NCBI RefSeq assembly: GCF_003431325.1
Contig: NZ_CP010515.1
Coordinates: 310,001 to 374,000 of the forward strand
DNA length: 64,000 bases
DNA from: Acidilobus sp. 7A
GTDB lineage: Archaea; Thermoproteota; Thermoprotei_A; Sulfolobales; Acidilobaceae
Reading direction: 5' to 3'
Part shown: in pieces, positions 45,643 to 54,491 of the stretch
Layout of the letters: every line of letters begins with the position of its first letter
Position numbering within the stretch: the stretch's first letter is position 1
Position numbers and translations under genes: made by a program
The notes under the pieces: generated by a model
Seen by the model: only the letters and a program-made list of their open reading frames with translations
Database searches by the model: none
What the model was told of the DNA's origin: nothing

Positions 45643-46365
45643 ATGGGCAGGTCGCCAGCGCTGTTACACGAGAGGAGCCGGACCCTTATAATAAGCGACG
45701 TGCACCTCGGCTACGAGGACTCCATGGCCTCACAGGGGGTGTTCCTTCCAAGGCTTCAGCTCAAGAAGGCCAAGGACGTCATAAAGGAGGGGTCGCGGGC
45801 TGAAGCTCAGAGGCTCGTAATAGATGGAGACCTTAAGCACGTCTTTGAGAAGCTTACCAAAGGCGAGAGAACAGAGGTAGCCGACCTAATAAGGTACGCG
45901 CTTGAGGAGGGCTACAAGGAGGTGGCGCTGGTTAGGGGCAACCATGATACCTTTGTGGGCCCACTGCTCAAGGACTTCGGCGTTGAGGTTGTCGAAGATT
46001 ACCTAGATTTGGGAGACGGCATAATTGTAACTCACGGACATAAGCTTATTGACTCAGTAAAGGGTGCCTCTGCCGTCATAATAGGTCATGAGCACCCCAG
46101 TCTTGAGATAAACCTTGCCGGCTCTAAGGTGAAGCTCCAGGCCCTGCTCAGGGCCCCGCTCAAGGGCGGAGGGGAGCTCATAGTGTTGCCCGCTATAAGC
46201 CTCTACCAGACGGGGACCTCTATAACGCCGAGCCCAGAGACCTATCTGTCGCCAATAGTGAAGGAGATGGCCTTACTTGAGGATGCCATGCCTATAGTAG
46301 TTGACAGGGAGATAGGAGTTATAGAGCTCCCAACCCTTAAGGAGCTGTTCTCTGGAATTATCTGA
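45643..46365 (+). CDS. Metallophosphoesterase, MJ0037-like
   Basis: 240 residues. [14 protein letters not shown] (DxH), [17 protein letters not shown] (GNHD), IVTHGHK and IIGHEHPSL (GHxH) show the complete two-metal site. The SDVHLGYE start is typical of the archaeal MJ0037-type phosphoesterases, often genomically linked to Lhr-type helicases; an Lhr lies 10 kb away. Substrate unknown. It overlaps the TBP gene by 8 nt at the 3' ends. Confidence 0.88.
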   Translation: MGRSPALLHERSRTLIISDVHLGYEDSMASQGVFLPRLQLKKAKDVIKEGSRAEAQRLVIDGDLKHVFEKLTKGERTEVADLIRYALEEGYKEVALVRGNHDTFVGPLLKDFGVEVVEDYLDLGDGIIVTHGHKLIDSVKGASAVIIGHEHPSLEINLAGSKVKLQALLRAPLKGGGELIVLPAISLYQTGTSITPSPETYLSPIVKEMALLEDAMPIVVDREIGVIELPTLKELFSGII

Positions 46366-46990
46366 CGCATTTGTTCTCCTCAAGTATCTTGTGTATGTTG
46401 TTAACCGCCTCGTAGACCTCGTTCTCCCTCTTGGCGCCAGTTATGACCATCTTGCCGCTGCTGAATATCAGAAGGACCACGCGGGGCTTGTCCATCCTGT
46501 AAATCAGCCCTGGGAACTGCTCCGGCTCATACATGCTGTGAGGCAGGACAAAGGCCGCCTTCTCCAGGTCCACTACTACGTTCAAGTTAGCCGACGCCAC
46601 GATATTCTGTATCTGGATCTGAGGCCTGCCCTGTACCGCTATGCCCTTTGTCATGAACTTCTTCAATATTGCCTTGACGGCCCACACCAGCTGTTTAACG
46701 CTCTTAGCCCCTGTGACCACCATCTTGCCTGACTTGAACACGAGAGCTGTTATCTTAGGGCTCTGAAGCCTGTAGACAAGCCCAGGGAACTGGTCCGGGT
46801 TATAATCAACGTCAGGTATCCTGGCCTCTATCAGGTTTAGGTCTAAAGTGTTCTCAAGTATGATTGTTGCCACGATGTTCTCTATGTTAACCACAGGCTT
46901 CCTGGCCTCCGGGAGCTCGGCGGTCTTGGACTCTGAGGTTGTCTCCTCGTCTGAGGTAGGTATGTCATCTTCGTCAGACAAGACCTTCAC
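46358..46990 (-). CDS. tbp: TATA-box-binding protein
   Basis: 210 residues. Two direct repeats of about 90 residues: [19 protein letters not shown] ... [33 protein letters not shown], and [18 protein letters not shown] ... [32 protein letters not shown]. The N-terminal 30-residue extension is acidic and Ser/Thr-rich, longer than in many archaeal TBPs. General transcription factor that recognises the TATA boxes noted in this window. Confidence 0.96.
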   Translation of the reverse strand: MKVLSDEDDIPTSDEETTSESKTAELPEARKPVVNIENIVATIILENTLDLNLIEARIPDVDYNPDQFPGLVYRLQSPKITALVFKSGKMVVTGAKSVKQLVWAVKAILKKFMTKGIAVQGRPQIQIQNIVASANLNVVVDLEKAAFVLPHSMYEPEQFPGLIYRMDKPRVVLLIFSSGKMVITGAKRENEVYEAVNNIHKILEENKCVR

Positions 46991-47026
46991 CCTTTTAAGC
47001 TCAGCTTATAAATTGTCTAGGCCTAT

Positions 47027-47536
47027 TTATAAACTTTTACTTGACGCACCCCTTAGGCTTTTTAACCAATAGTCAAGGTTTAGGGACCAAGTCAGCGCGG
47101 GCTCCACGAGGCCCAAGGAGCCTAGGCCTACGGCCATCTCTACGTCTATAAAGGCAACGTCGCCCTCCCTAAAGGATATGCCGCTGGACAACGTGAGGTT
47201 CACCTTAAAGGTCACTAGAACCTTCTCACCCCTAGCCACAAGGACACCACCTATGTAGTGGCCGTAGAGCTTGATGAAAGAGTTAAACACCTTGATGACC
47301 CCGGCATCGATGCCGTCGTAGCTGGGGCCTAGATCCTCGAGCCTTGCCTTAGCGGTGAGCTCGGAGGCCTTCAGCAGAATCTCCTTAAACTTATCGCAGT
47401 AGGCCTGGCCCGAGGTGCAGTAGATAGGCCACAGCCCCCTCGCCCTCTTTATGGACTCCGTTGAAAGGACTTCATGGTGTCCAGTCGCAGCCTTGTATGG
47501 GCCACCAGCCGGTATTTCTCCTGACAACCACTTCAC
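47027..47536 (-). CDS. gins15: GINS complex subunit (GINS15-like)
   Basis: 169 residues. The N-terminal half is helical (ESIKRARGLWPIYCTSGQAY, FKEILLKASELTAKARL); the C-terminal half has the GINS B-domain pattern VLVTFKVNLTL, FREGDVAFIDVEMAVGLGSLGLVEPAL. Position directly after priS and pcn matches the crenarchaeal order for GINS15, part of the CMG replicative helicase. GTG 47536 gives a 65-nt overlap with priS; the true start may be later. Confidence 0.7.
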   Translation of the reverse strand: MKWLSGEIPAGGPYKAATGHHEVLSTESIKRARGLWPIYCTSGQAYCDKFKEILLKASELTAKARLEDLGPSYDGIDAGVIKVFNSFIKLYGHYIGGVLVARGEKVLVTFKVNLTLSSGISFREGDVAFIDVEMAVGLGSLGLVEPALTWSLNLDYWLKSLRGASSKSL

Positions 47537-48542
47537 CGCCAGTAATAGTTACGTAGCCTGACAAATAGAGGTATAAGGCTACCGAGGCCGGCAGGCTGAG
47601 CTCCTCACCGTTGGAGAGCGAAACCTTAAAACCCATGACAGAGGTCTGGTCAAGCGCCTTTATGGCCTTCACATCAAGCGAGCCCCTGAACGGGGATAGG
47701 TGGGGCCCAGGGGTGAAGGAGTCGCAGAGAGGAGTTACAATCATGCCCCCCTTGGCGTTAAGGGAGCCCGGGACACGAGTGAGTCTTGAGGGATCCTGGG
47801 TAACCATCACATCTATGTCAACTCCAACATCCTCGCTCGTGGCTCTCAGGTCAATCCCAAGGCTCGCGGCCAGCCCCCTCCACCCAGGGTCTGAAGGCGA
47901 GGGCGCTGCGGGTCTCACGCCCTTCTTGCTTGGGAAGAGCAGGCTAACATCAAGACCCTCGGCCCTCACCAGCTTCGCTATCTCAAGCCTCTCATCGCGT
48001 CCAAGGCTTAGGCACCCGCTGCACAGACCCCTTACGTGGAACCCCCTATGCCCAGTAAAGTAAATGAGCGGCTTGCCCCCCAGCATGTCACTGATGACCC
48101 TTGCAACGACCTTGGCCTTCTCAAAGCCCTTAACTAAGCACTCATCATCAACAAGTTCGCTCTCGCAGGTCCCGGGGTGATCTAAGTCCAGGTCGAAGAG
48201 GAGCTCAGAGCCAAGCCACCCCTTATCCTCCATGCTTGACGCTCCTGGTATCTCATAAATGCCCACGGAGTGGTACAAGTGCCTGGGAACCTTTGACTTT
48301 ATGAACCTCCTAAGCGCGTGCTCGTCACCAAAGGAGAGGTGCCTCACGTAGCTGTCTATCTCAAAGGGCTGTATTGCAAACTCCCTGCGGGCCATATCCA
48401 TGGGCAGCACTAATGGAGGATCCATATCATAATAGGCCTTGAATATGTCCTTAAGTGCCTCCCGCTCAGTCCACCTCTCTACCTCTATTACTCTCTCCTC
48501 CCGAGGGCCCTCACTCGATCCTCGGCGAGACGTAGAAGACAA
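47472..48542 (-). CDS. priS: DNA primase small (catalytic) subunit
   Basis: About 356 residues from TTG 48542. KDIFKAYYDMDPPLVLPMDMARREFAIQPF at the N-terminus, ELLFDLDLDH with the catalytic DxD, YFTGHRGFHVRG (primase RG.H motif), CSGCLSLG zinc-type pair, and LTRVPGSLNAKGG near the active site. It makes RNA/DNA primers with PriL. Start is uncertain: ATG 48560 and GTG 48551 are in frame, and the frame opens to 48596, so the gene overlaps pcn by 30-85 nt. Confidence 0.9.
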   Translation of the reverse strand: MSSTSRRGSSEGPREERVIEVERWTEREALKDIFKAYYDMDPPLVLPMDMARREFAIQPFEIDSYVRHLSFGDEHALRRFIKSKVPRHLYHSVGIYEIPGASSMEDKGWLGSELLFDLDLDHPGTCESELVDDECLVKGFEKAKVVARVISDMLGGKPLIYFTGHRGFHVRGLCSGCLSLGRDERLEIAKLVRAEGLDVSLLFPSKKGVRPAAPSPSDPGWRGLAASLGIDLRATSEDVGVDIDVMVTQDPSRLTRVPGSLNAKGGMIVTPLCDSFTPGPHLSPFRGSLDVKAIKALDQTSVMGFKVSLSNGEELSLPASVALYLYLSGYVTITGGEVVVRRNTGWWPIQGCDWTP

Positions 48543-49269
48543 GCCTTCCACCGCCTTCATAGTCGAACTGAACGCGCGCTGGTGCGTCCTGCGCATACTG
48601 CAGGGTGACCTGGTCAGCTCCCCTTGCGGCCTTTATCATATCATCAAAGTACTCCACACTATAAGTAGCCTTGTCGTGCGAGTCGACCCTTATGTCTATC
48701 AGGTTCTGGTCATCCTTGCTCAGCTCCACCTCGACCTTCTCCACGTCCCCCATCCCTATGAAGTGCAGTCTGTCATCCGAGGGAGCCGATATCGTGATAG
48801 AGTCAGCCACCTCCTCAACGGAGTTTATGGCGTCTATGAACACAGAGTTCATGAGTTTGGCCATGACAGAGAACGATATGCGTGGCTCTGGCAGCTTCTC
48901 GACGCTCAGCGATATCTGAGGTATCTTGAACTCCCTCCTCCCGCGACCCTCAAAGGCTACTATCAGGGAGTCGCCGGAGGCCTGGAGCTCTAAGCTCTCA
49001 TCATTCTGACCCCTGGCGAGCACTTTATTAAAGACATCGAAGGAGACGCCGAACATCTCGTCGCCTGACGCTGAGTACTCATCAAAGGCCTCCTTAGGGT
49101 AAAACAGGTCAACCATGACTACCCTGCTGGAGTCGAGGGCTCTAAGCGAGAGGCCCTCCGAGGTTGCCAAAAAGACCCCTTCATCTATAATGTTCTTTAT
49201 GGAGCCAACTATGTAAACCCATGTCCTGGCGTTTCTAAATCTTAGCTTCACTAGCTCCAGCACCTGCAT
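48511..49269 (-). CDS. pcn: DNA sliding clamp PCNA
   Basis: 252 residues in two similar halves: EGLSLRALDSSRVVMVDLFYPKEAF (center loop and DNA-facing helix) and VEYFDDMIKAARGADQVTLQYA near the C-terminus. Crenarchaea usually encode several PCNA paralogues forming a heterotrimer; which one this is cannot be told by eye. First gene of a pcn-priS-gins15 operon, with a palindrome-rich promoter (49276-49308) and an ATG that is nearly leaderless. Confidence 0.95.
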   Translation of the reverse strand: MQVLELVKLRFRNARTWVYIVGSIKNIIDEGVFLATSEGLSLRALDSSRVVMVDLFYPKEAFDEYSASGDEMFGVSFDVFNKVLARGQNDESLELQASGDSLIVAFEGRGRREFKIPQISLSVEKLPEPRISFSVMAKLMNSVFIDAINSVEEVADSITISAPSDDRLHFIGMGDVEKVEVELSKDDQNLIDIRVDSHDKATYSVEYFDDMIKAARGADQVTLQYAQDAPARVQFDYEGGGRLVFYVSPRIE

Positions 49270-49275
49270 AATGTT

Positions 49276-49308
49276 AAGGTGCTTGCACCTAAAAAGGACT
49301 CAAAGTCC
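49276..49308 (-). promoter_or_regulatory. pcn promoter with two palindromes
   Basis: On the minus strand: GGACT-TTG-AGTCC (49296-49308), TATA-like CTTTTTA (49290-49296), then GGTGC-AA-GCACC (49278-49289), about 10 nt before ATG 49269. Both palindromes are perfect and flank the TATA element, the arrangement expected for operators controlling TBP/TFB access. Confidence 0.5.
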
Positions 49309-49398
49309 TCAGGTAATGCAAGGCCCCTTATGCCCAGCTGCGCGTTGAGCAAGCACAAAGAATTTAAAATATCTGCCCTTGGGTAAGAGTGACCTAGG

Positions 49399-49471
49399 GC
49401 CGGGGTAGCTCAGCTGGTAGAGCGCCCGGCTGTTAACCGGGCGGTCGAGGGTTCGAATCCCTCCCCCGGCG
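49399..49471 (+). tRNA. tRNA-Asn (GTT)
   Basis: 73-nt cloverleaf: acceptor GCCGGGG/CCCCGGC, D arm GCTC-AGCTGGTA-GAGC, anticodon stem CCCGG/CCGGG with loop CTGTTAA (GTT), T arm GAGGG-TTCGAAT-CCCTC. Discriminator G; CCA encoded at 49472-49474. No intron. TATA-like TTTAAAATA lies about 30 nt upstream (49362-49370). Confidence 0.96.
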
Positions 49472-49564
49472 CCATCTAATTCTGCTGAAGCCCTCAGGAT
49501 CTGCCAGGATTGGCGCGAAACGGTTAAAAATCACTTTTAGCTTTCCTAGGCTCAGGTGCTGAGG

Positions 49565-49852
49565 TTGAAGTTCCCCAAGACTATAAGGACCTATTGCCCG
49601 CGCTGTAAGACACACACGGAGCACACGGTAACTATCTATAAGGCTGGCAAGAGAAGGACCCTCTCAGAGGGCCAGCGCCGCTACCTCAGGAAGAACGAGG
49701 GCTACGGTAGCAAGAGGAAGCCTGAGCAGAAGAGGTTCGCCAAGACGACAAAGAAGGTGGTTCTCCTAATAACCTGTACCAAGTGCGGCTACAAGAGGCA
49801 CATACTTGGCATAAGGCTGAAGAAGATAGAGCTGTCAGAGGCTGTGAGGTGA
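49565..49852 (+). CDS. rpl44e: Ribosomal protein eL42 (L44e)
   Basis: 95 residues from TTG 49565: [22 protein letters not shown], then [11 protein letters not shown] near the C-terminus, the paired zinc CxxC sites of eL42. TTG 49565 is preferred over GTG 49556 because family members start with the KFPK segment. A TATA-like GGTTAAAAATC lies near 49521-49531. The stop overlaps a Shine-Dalgarno (GAGGTGA) for eS27. Confidence 0.95.
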   Translation: MKFPKTIRTYCPRCKTHTEHTVTIYKAGKRRTLSEGQRRYLRKNEGYGSKRKPEQKRFAKTTKKVVLLITCTKCGYKRHILGIRLKKIELSEAVR

Positions 49853-49857
49853 TTAAC

Positions 49858-50073
49858 GTGTCATCCCTTATCGGGGTTCCAAGGAAAAAGGTTCTCGTGC
49901 CTGAGCCTAGGAGCAAGTTCCTGCTTGTCGTGTGCCCTAACTGTGGCCATAAACAGGTAGTCTTCAGTCATGCCACGTTCCCAGTTCGCTGCCTCACGTG
50001 CGGTACCCTGCTGGTGAAGCCAACAGGTGGTGAGGCACAGATATTAGGGAATGTTGAGAGCGCCCTAGCTTAG
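49858..50073 (+). CDS. rps27e: Ribosomal protein eS27 (S27e)
   Basis: 71 residues: MSSLIGVPRKKVLVPEPRSKFLLV, VCPNCGHKQVVFSHA and VRCLTCGTLLVKPTGG, the single zinc ribbon of eS27. GTG 49858 follows GAGGTGA by 5 nt, which decides the start over the longer open frame. Cotranscribed with eL42, a standard archaeal pair; Nop10 converges with a 4-nt overlap. Confidence 0.95.
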   Translation: MSSLIGVPRKKVLVPEPRSKFLLVVCPNCGHKQVVFSHATFPVRCLTCGTLLVKPTGGEAQILGNVESALA

Positions 50074-50249
50074 GAAGCGCTCGTAGATCCTTGGGCCGCT
50101 TTAAGGAGGTACCTGTATCTAACATACTTGTCCTCTGGAGAGAACCTAGGTGGATGAGGCACTCTTAGGGGTCCCCCGCAGTAGGGACACCTGTCCTCGC
50201 TCAGGGTGTACCTGCCGCATATTGTACACTTCCTTAGAAGCCACCTCAA
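50070..50249 (-). CDS. nop10: H/ACA RNP protein Nop10
   Basis: 59 residues: MRWLLRKCTICGRYTLSEDRCPYCGG with two CxxC zinc pairs, then PLRVPHPPRFSPEDKYVRYRYLLKA, the conserved Nop10 tail that contacts Cbf5. TTG 50249 is the start. Together with cbf5 (30-31 kb) it supplies two of the four H/ACA core proteins. It lies directly after aIF2alpha on the same strand, the usual archaeal order. Confidence 0.95.
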   Translation of the reverse strand: MRWLLRKCTICGRYTLSEDRCPYCGGPLRVPHPPRFSPEDKYVRYRYLLKAAQGSTSAS

Positions 50250-50262
50250 GCCATGACTCCCT

Positions 50263-51084
50263 CTACTCGCGCTGCCTCTCGATGGAGAACTCGATGTCAG
50301 CCTTCTTGGCCTCTCTCGACATCACTTCCTCCAGGTCCGACGCAACCTGCTCAAGATCCTTATAGTCTACTCCTACAAGGTCTATCCTGTACCTAGGCGA
50401 CCCTATGGCATATACCTTGGCCGTCACCTTACCATTGCCCTTGGCGGACACCGCGCTCTCGGCGGCCTTAAGCACGCCTCTGATCTTCTCTATCCCGTCC
50501 GAGCTGAGGCTCTTTAGAGTAACTACAAGGCTTATCTTAACCTTCTTTATCTCAACGTACTTCTTCGCAGCGTCGACCAGAGGCTTAAGCCACTCCTGCG
50601 AGACCCCTGCCTCGGCAAGAGGGGCCTCGCCCTCAACTGCGGCCATCTCAAGCCCTGCCATGGCGTCGCCGTACTTACCCTCAAGCTTCCATATGACCTC
50701 TGAGTACGCCTGCTGCTCGCTCTTCTTAAGCTCCTTAGCTATCACCAGTATTATGTTTACAGCCTTCTGGGTCCTCTTCCACCACACCATCTTCCTTCTG
50801 CGCTCGTCATCTGTAACCTTCTTCAGGCTGACGTCAACGTGCCCCTTAGCCCTGTCGACTCTGATCACCTTAACTGCAACCTTCTCGTTAACCTTGATAA
50901 CGTCGTCTATAGTCTTGACAGAGCGGTTTGACACCTCAACCCATGGAAGGAAGGCCCTTAGTCCATTGAACTCGTCTAGCTCTAAGTAGGCGCCATAGTC
51001 ATGGATCTCCTTTACCGTACCTATAACTACTTCCCCTACATTTGGTAGCTGCCTTCTGCTCAGCAGAGGCAAGTGGCACCCCAT
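50263..51084 (-). CDS. eif2a: Translation initiation factor 2 subunit alpha
   Basis: 273 residues from ATG 51084. S1/OB domain first (GEVVIGTVKEIHDYGAYLELDEFNGLRAFLPWVEVSNR), then the helical domain and the alpha-beta C-terminal domain that binds aIF2gamma (SLSSDGIEKIRGVLKAAE, YRIDLVGVDYKDLEQVASDLEEV). The frame is open 21 codons upstream, but TATA-like TTTTTAAACC at about 51119-51128 falls near that extension, and 273 fits the family length better. Confidence 0.93.
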   Translation of the reverse strand: MGCHLPLLSRRQLPNVGEVVIGTVKEIHDYGAYLELDEFNGLRAFLPWVEVSNRSVKTIDDVIKVNEKVAVKVIRVDRAKGHVDVSLKKVTDDERRRKMVWWKRTQKAVNIILVIAKELKKSEQQAYSEVIWKLEGKYGDAMAGLEMAAVEGEAPLAEAGVSQEWLKPLVDAAKKYVEIKKVKISLVVTLKSLSSDGIEKIRGVLKAAESAVSAKGNGKVTAKVYAIGSPRYRIDLVGVDYKDLEQVASDLEEVMSREAKKADIEFSIERQRE

Positions 51085-51205
51085 CTTGCAAGGTGGACTT
51101 GGTAGTATTAAGGTCTGCGGTTTAAAAATGCCTCCATACAGTAACAAAAGTCGTTAATAGCTGCGTTGAGTGTAGTGCTAGTTACGGTATACTTGCCTCC
51201 TCGTA

Positions 51206-51583
51206 CTACCTGCCATTCTGAGGCCCTGATAATAAATCTACGAATACCGTTACACGCTGATAGAGCTTGTCAGCCTCAAGTCCTCTCTTAATCCTATACA
51301 GCCTCTCGTGCGATATGCCTAGCCTCCTCGCTGCCTTGTAAAGCGGCTCGTCACGCATTATAGCGCAGAGGAAAGAAGCTAGACTAGTGAAGGCGCCTGC
51401 GCTCGTCAGCCTCCTCCCAAACTTTGGGTCATTGCAAAGCTCCTCTATAAGCGATGCAAGCCTGGCTGAACTGCGTAGGCACTCGGCTACAGCTGGAGGG
51501 AGCTCGACTACTTTTGCCTTAATTGAACCTTGGATCATCATCCTGTTGCCATCAAACCAAATCTTAGAACAGCGGCTCTCCAC
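51206..51583 (-). CDS. Hypothetical protein with a C-terminal HTH-like helix
   Basis: 125 residues, not recognised. The middle LPPAVAECLRSSARLASLIEELCNDPKFGRRL and AGAFTSLASFLCAIMRDEPLY are helical; PLYKAARRLGISHERLYRIKRGL has the spacing of a helix-turn-helix. Probably a small DNA-binding protein. It is isolated, with about 120 nt to aIF2alpha's start on one side and 150 nt on the other. Confidence 0.55.
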   Translation of the reverse strand: MESRCSKIWFDGNRMMIQGSIKAKVVELPPAVAECLRSSARLASLIEELCNDPKFGRRLTSAGAFTSLASFLCAIMRDEPLYKAARRLGISHERLYRIKRGLEADKLYQRVTVFVDLLSGPQNGR

Positions 51584-51735
51584 CGAGGGCCCTAGACAGG
51601 GCCAAGACTACTGCTTTAAAAAGCCGCGTGCACCACATCGCCCTGCTAAACGCGGTATTTAACTAAAGCTCCCTCAGCAGGCGGCACTGCCTCTCACTTA
51701 TTAGGCCTCCCGAGCTGAGGCCCAGGGGACCCAGG

Positions 51736-51993
51736 TTGCCCCCGGCGTCACCGGACGCAATCACCAGGAAACTCCTTGAGATGCTCCATAGGAGGAGGCC
51801 TGACCTCAAGCCGGTGCTAGACGAGATTAGCAGGAGCAAGGGCGGCCAGAGAAGCCTCTCTCAGCTTTTCTCGGAGGCATATGAAGTTTACTTGAGCTCG
51901 CTAAGGCTTGAAGAAGCCTTCGACTACCTCGTGCGCCAGTTGGAGTCCATACATGCTGACTACGACGATGCAGACCTATGGGATGAAACATAA
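51736..51993 (+). CDS. Small acidic hypothetical protein
   Basis: 85 residues, helical (AITRKLLEMLHRRRPDLKPVLDEI, LFSEAYEVYLSSLRLEEAFDYLVRQLESI) with an acidic C-terminus. No family recognised. TTG 51736 start after CCCAGG is weakly supported; TTG codons make earlier or later starts possible. Codon use is host-like, which is the main reason for calling it coding. Confidence 0.5.
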   Translation: MPPASPDAITRKLLEMLHRRRPDLKPVLDEISRSKGGQRSLSQLFSEAYEVYLSSLRLEEAFDYLVRQLESIHADYDDADLWDET

Positions 51994-52041
51994 ATGCCTT
52001 GAGCAAAGCCATCGCTTTTAACGCTACTCTTATGGCTTTGG

Positions 52042-52662
52042 TTAAAGCTTAGAAATCATGTTAATTAGTTGCTCTGCTGCCTCGCCAGCTTTACCTTCAG
52101 CGTTCCTTATTATAGTCACAAGGGAACCGACCTCTACAGCGCTTGCTATAGCCGCGTACCTCGACATCTCTATGATCTCTCTGACCCCCTCCTCCCCGCC
52201 GAAGTCGGACCTGTACCTAGTGCTGTCCCTCTGCTGCCTAGCCGCTATCTCCTTGGGGTCAGCCTCCACGAGCACTATCATGTCAGGCTTCAGGATAGTT
52301 ATCACATGGCTTGGGAGGCCCGGCAGATACCCTAAGGGGGTCTTGACGACGGCATGCGTGTCAACCATGAGAAAGTCCCTCTCGCTAAGCTCCCTGCCAG
52401 CCTCCTCTACCATGGCTGTGGCAGCTGCCGCCTGCAGCTCCAGCTGCCCTCTGAAGCTTAGGTACCTTATCTGGTCCCTATTGCTAAGCAGTCCTTTTTT
52501 GACGGCGTTTTCAAGCATGTAGTCCCCAAAGTTGAGAACCTTCAGCTTCAGTCCCCTTTCGTTGGCCTTCCTCTGGGCCAGCGAGAGCACCGTGGTTTTC
52601 CCTACGCCTGGGACGCCGGTAACTATGACTACCTTGAATTCGTTGCGGCGCACGTTTGACAT
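52042..52662 (-). CDS. adkA: Adenylate kinase, archaeal type
   Basis: 206 residues. P-loop IVTGVPGVGKTT, LNFGDYMLENAVKKGLLSNRDQIRYL, DTHAVVKTPLGYLPGLP and RQQRDSTRYR, the trimeric archaeal adenylate kinase pattern. It interconverts AMP/ATP and ADP. It follows secY with a 6-nt gap, matching the conserved archaeal secY-adkA order. Confidence 0.94.
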   Translation of the reverse strand: MSNVRRNEFKVVIVTGVPGVGKTTVLSLAQRKANERGLKLKVLNFGDYMLENAVKKGLLSNRDQIRYLSFRGQLELQAAAATAMVEEAGRELSERDFLMVDTHAVVKTPLGYLPGLPSHVITILKPDMIVLVEADPKEIAARQQRDSTRYRSDFGGEEGVREIIEMSRYAAIASAVEVGSLVTIIRNAEGKAGEAAEQLINMISKL

Positions 52663-52668
52663 GAGAGC

Positions 52669-54036
52669 TCACTCCCCAACTAGCCTCCTTATCAGCGGGT
52701 AGGCTTCTAGCGCCCTCTCATATGTTATCATTGAGTAGTACTGGTACACTATGCCGACGGCAAGCAGAAGCCCAACGCCTCCGCCGTAGGCGCCGAAGAA
52801 TGCCGCGACCACGGCTATGGCACCCACTATCAGGCTACTCAATGATGTCAAGGGGTATATATACCTTGCAAGTATACCCTCTAAAACTCTCGGGTTCCTC
52901 CTCATGCCAGGTATCTCAAGCCCTCCCTTGACCAGGGACTCGGCCTGAGAGCTTGGATTAAGGCCGGCCACCTCAACCCAGACGTAGCCGAAGGCGATCG
53001 AGAGGAGCATCCAAGACACGGCGAAGACCACGGACCTTAGAGGGTTGAGCACTGTCTCGACAAGGCCGTTCGGGGGCGATAGGTAGAAGACTATATCACT
53101 GTAGGCCCTGTACGCCAACGAGTTGAGCCCGAAGAACCTGGCTATCGGGGGCTCGAAGAGCTGAAGGTCTGCCACAAATATAGCTAGAAGCAGGACGGGT
53201 ATGTTAGTCACATAAATGAACTGCAGGGGGACCTTCGTTCTAATTCCTCTGAGCTGTGGCGACGTGACCGGTATCTCAACCATCATGGCCTGAAGGTAAA
53301 CGAGAAGGATAACTATAGCGAAAGTCGCGAGGAGCCCCGTGACGTCCGGGAAGCCGTTGGCCCTGGTCAGGACTATGAATGGGTCCTTATCATAGATAAG
53401 CGCGGGGACAACGCCAAAGTCCAGGGCAAGCCTAGGGACGAATCCAAAGATGTCCCACACAACCGTCTGGGCCACCATGGCAAGTATAAAGAGGCTTATA
53501 GCGCTTCCCAGGCCCCAGCCCCTCTGAAGGGCCTCATCCATGAGGATGACTATATAGCTAGCAACGACGAGCTGAATTACAACTAGCGCCTTGAGCAACG
53601 GTGACACCGGCGTGCCGGTTGGCCAGAACATGCCGCTAAGAGTCACTACCAGGGCCTCGGCTATAGCGAATATGACCGCCAGCGTCTTCATGGCACCTGT
53701 GAACTTGACCTGATCCTCAGGGTTTGAGAGGTCGACATCTATGAGCTTGGCGCCCGCCAGGACCTCAAGTATAAGGCCTGCTGTAACTATAGGGCCTATA
53801 CCTAGTTGCATCAACGTCCCGACGCTGCTTGCGAATATTATGTTCTCCAAAGTTATTGTGGTAGCAGCCGTTGGCGTCACGGGGACGCCATAGAGTGGTA
53901 TGTTGCTCATTATGAGGTATAAAACCAGCACTATGCCTGTCCAAGCAAGCCTCCTAGTGAGGCTAAGCTTTTGCCGCGGCTTTGTCACTGTCGGCAGGTA
54001 CTCTGATACATTAGCTAGTGCGTCCAACACACCCAA
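52669..54036 (-). CDS. secY: Protein translocase subunit SecY
   Basis: 455 residues with ten transmembrane helices. RLAWTGIVLVLYLIMSNIPLYGVP at helix 1, plug/helix 2 region with FASSVGTLMQLGIGPIVTAGLILEVLAGA, and RGIRTKVPLQFIYVTNIPVLL with conserved Arg/Lys cytosolic loop contacts. Pore of the Sec translocon. The start is TTG 54036, with GTG 54030 also in frame. TATA-like AGTATTTAAAG lies 40-50 nt upstream. Confidence 0.95.
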   Translation of the reverse strand: MGVLDALANVSEYLPTVTKPRQKLSLTRRLAWTGIVLVLYLIMSNIPLYGVPVTPTAATTITLENIIFASSVGTLMQLGIGPIVTAGLILEVLAGAKLIDVDLSNPEDQVKFTGAMKTLAVIFAIAEALVVTLSGMFWPTGTPVSPLLKALVVIQLVVASYIVILMDEALQRGWGLGSAISLFILAMVAQTVVWDIFGFVPRLALDFGVVPALIYDKDPFIVLTRANGFPDVTGLLATFAIVILLVYLQAMMVEIPVTSPQLRGIRTKVPLQFIYVTNIPVLLLAIFVADLQLFEPPIARFFGLNSLAYRAYSDIVFYLSPPNGLVETVLNPLRSVVFAVSWMLLSIAFGYVWVEVAGLNPSSQAESLVKGGLEIPGMRRNPRVLEGILARYIYPLTSLSSLIVGAIAVVAAFFGAYGGGVGLLLAVGIVYQYYSMITYERALEAYPLIRRLVGE

Positions 54037-54155
54037 TGAAGGCCCCTCTTCACTGCCTACGACGCCAGGACACTTTAAATACTTAATTATTCCTTCAGGC
54101 GTAAGCCGGCAGGGCGCAAACCTTTAAAGAAGCCCCTCAACAACGTGCAACTGGT

Positions 54156-54240
54156 GCGGGGGTGCCCGAGCCTGGTCAAAGGGGACGGGCTCAGAACCCG
54201 TTGGCGTAGGCCTGCGTGGGTTCGAAGCCCACCCCCCGCA
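54156..54240 (+). tRNA. tRNA-Leu (CAG)
   Basis: 85-nt class II cloverleaf: acceptor GCGGGGG/CCCCCGC, anticodon stem ACGGG/CCCGT with loop CTCAGAA (CAG), long variable arm TTGGCGTAGGCCTGC region, T arm GTGGG-TTCGAAG-CCCAC. Discriminator A; CCA encoded (54241-54243). No intron. TATA-like CCTTTAAAG about 30 nt upstream. Confidence 0.96.
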
Positions 54241-54491
54241 CCACGCTGACCCTCAATTAGGTTGATAGGCTCTGCGCTCTAGGAAGCCTCGCAAACTGGC
54301 GGTTCCCTTTGTATAATTACACAGTATGAATCTAAGGGGACGGAAAGCCTCGCCCCTCCAGGGTGAGAAGGAGCTCAGGCACGTACTGAGTAGCCAGCAG
54401 ACTATGACGGCAATGCCAAAAGTTGACCAGGCACTTTGCTTTATATAAGGACCGCCCTTGTTAGTGATGAGAAAGGCAGAGTGACGTAGAC

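Noticed and set aside
49433-49624. 63-codon minus ORF ending in RWRRGRDSNPRPPG
   Set aside because: This peptide is a classic false translation of a tRNA gene (here tRNA-Asn).
54455-54491. C/D sRNA suggested by GTGATGA at 54463
   Set aside because: No D box (CTGA) within the next 40 nt; the sequence is the short 5' leader of the following gene.
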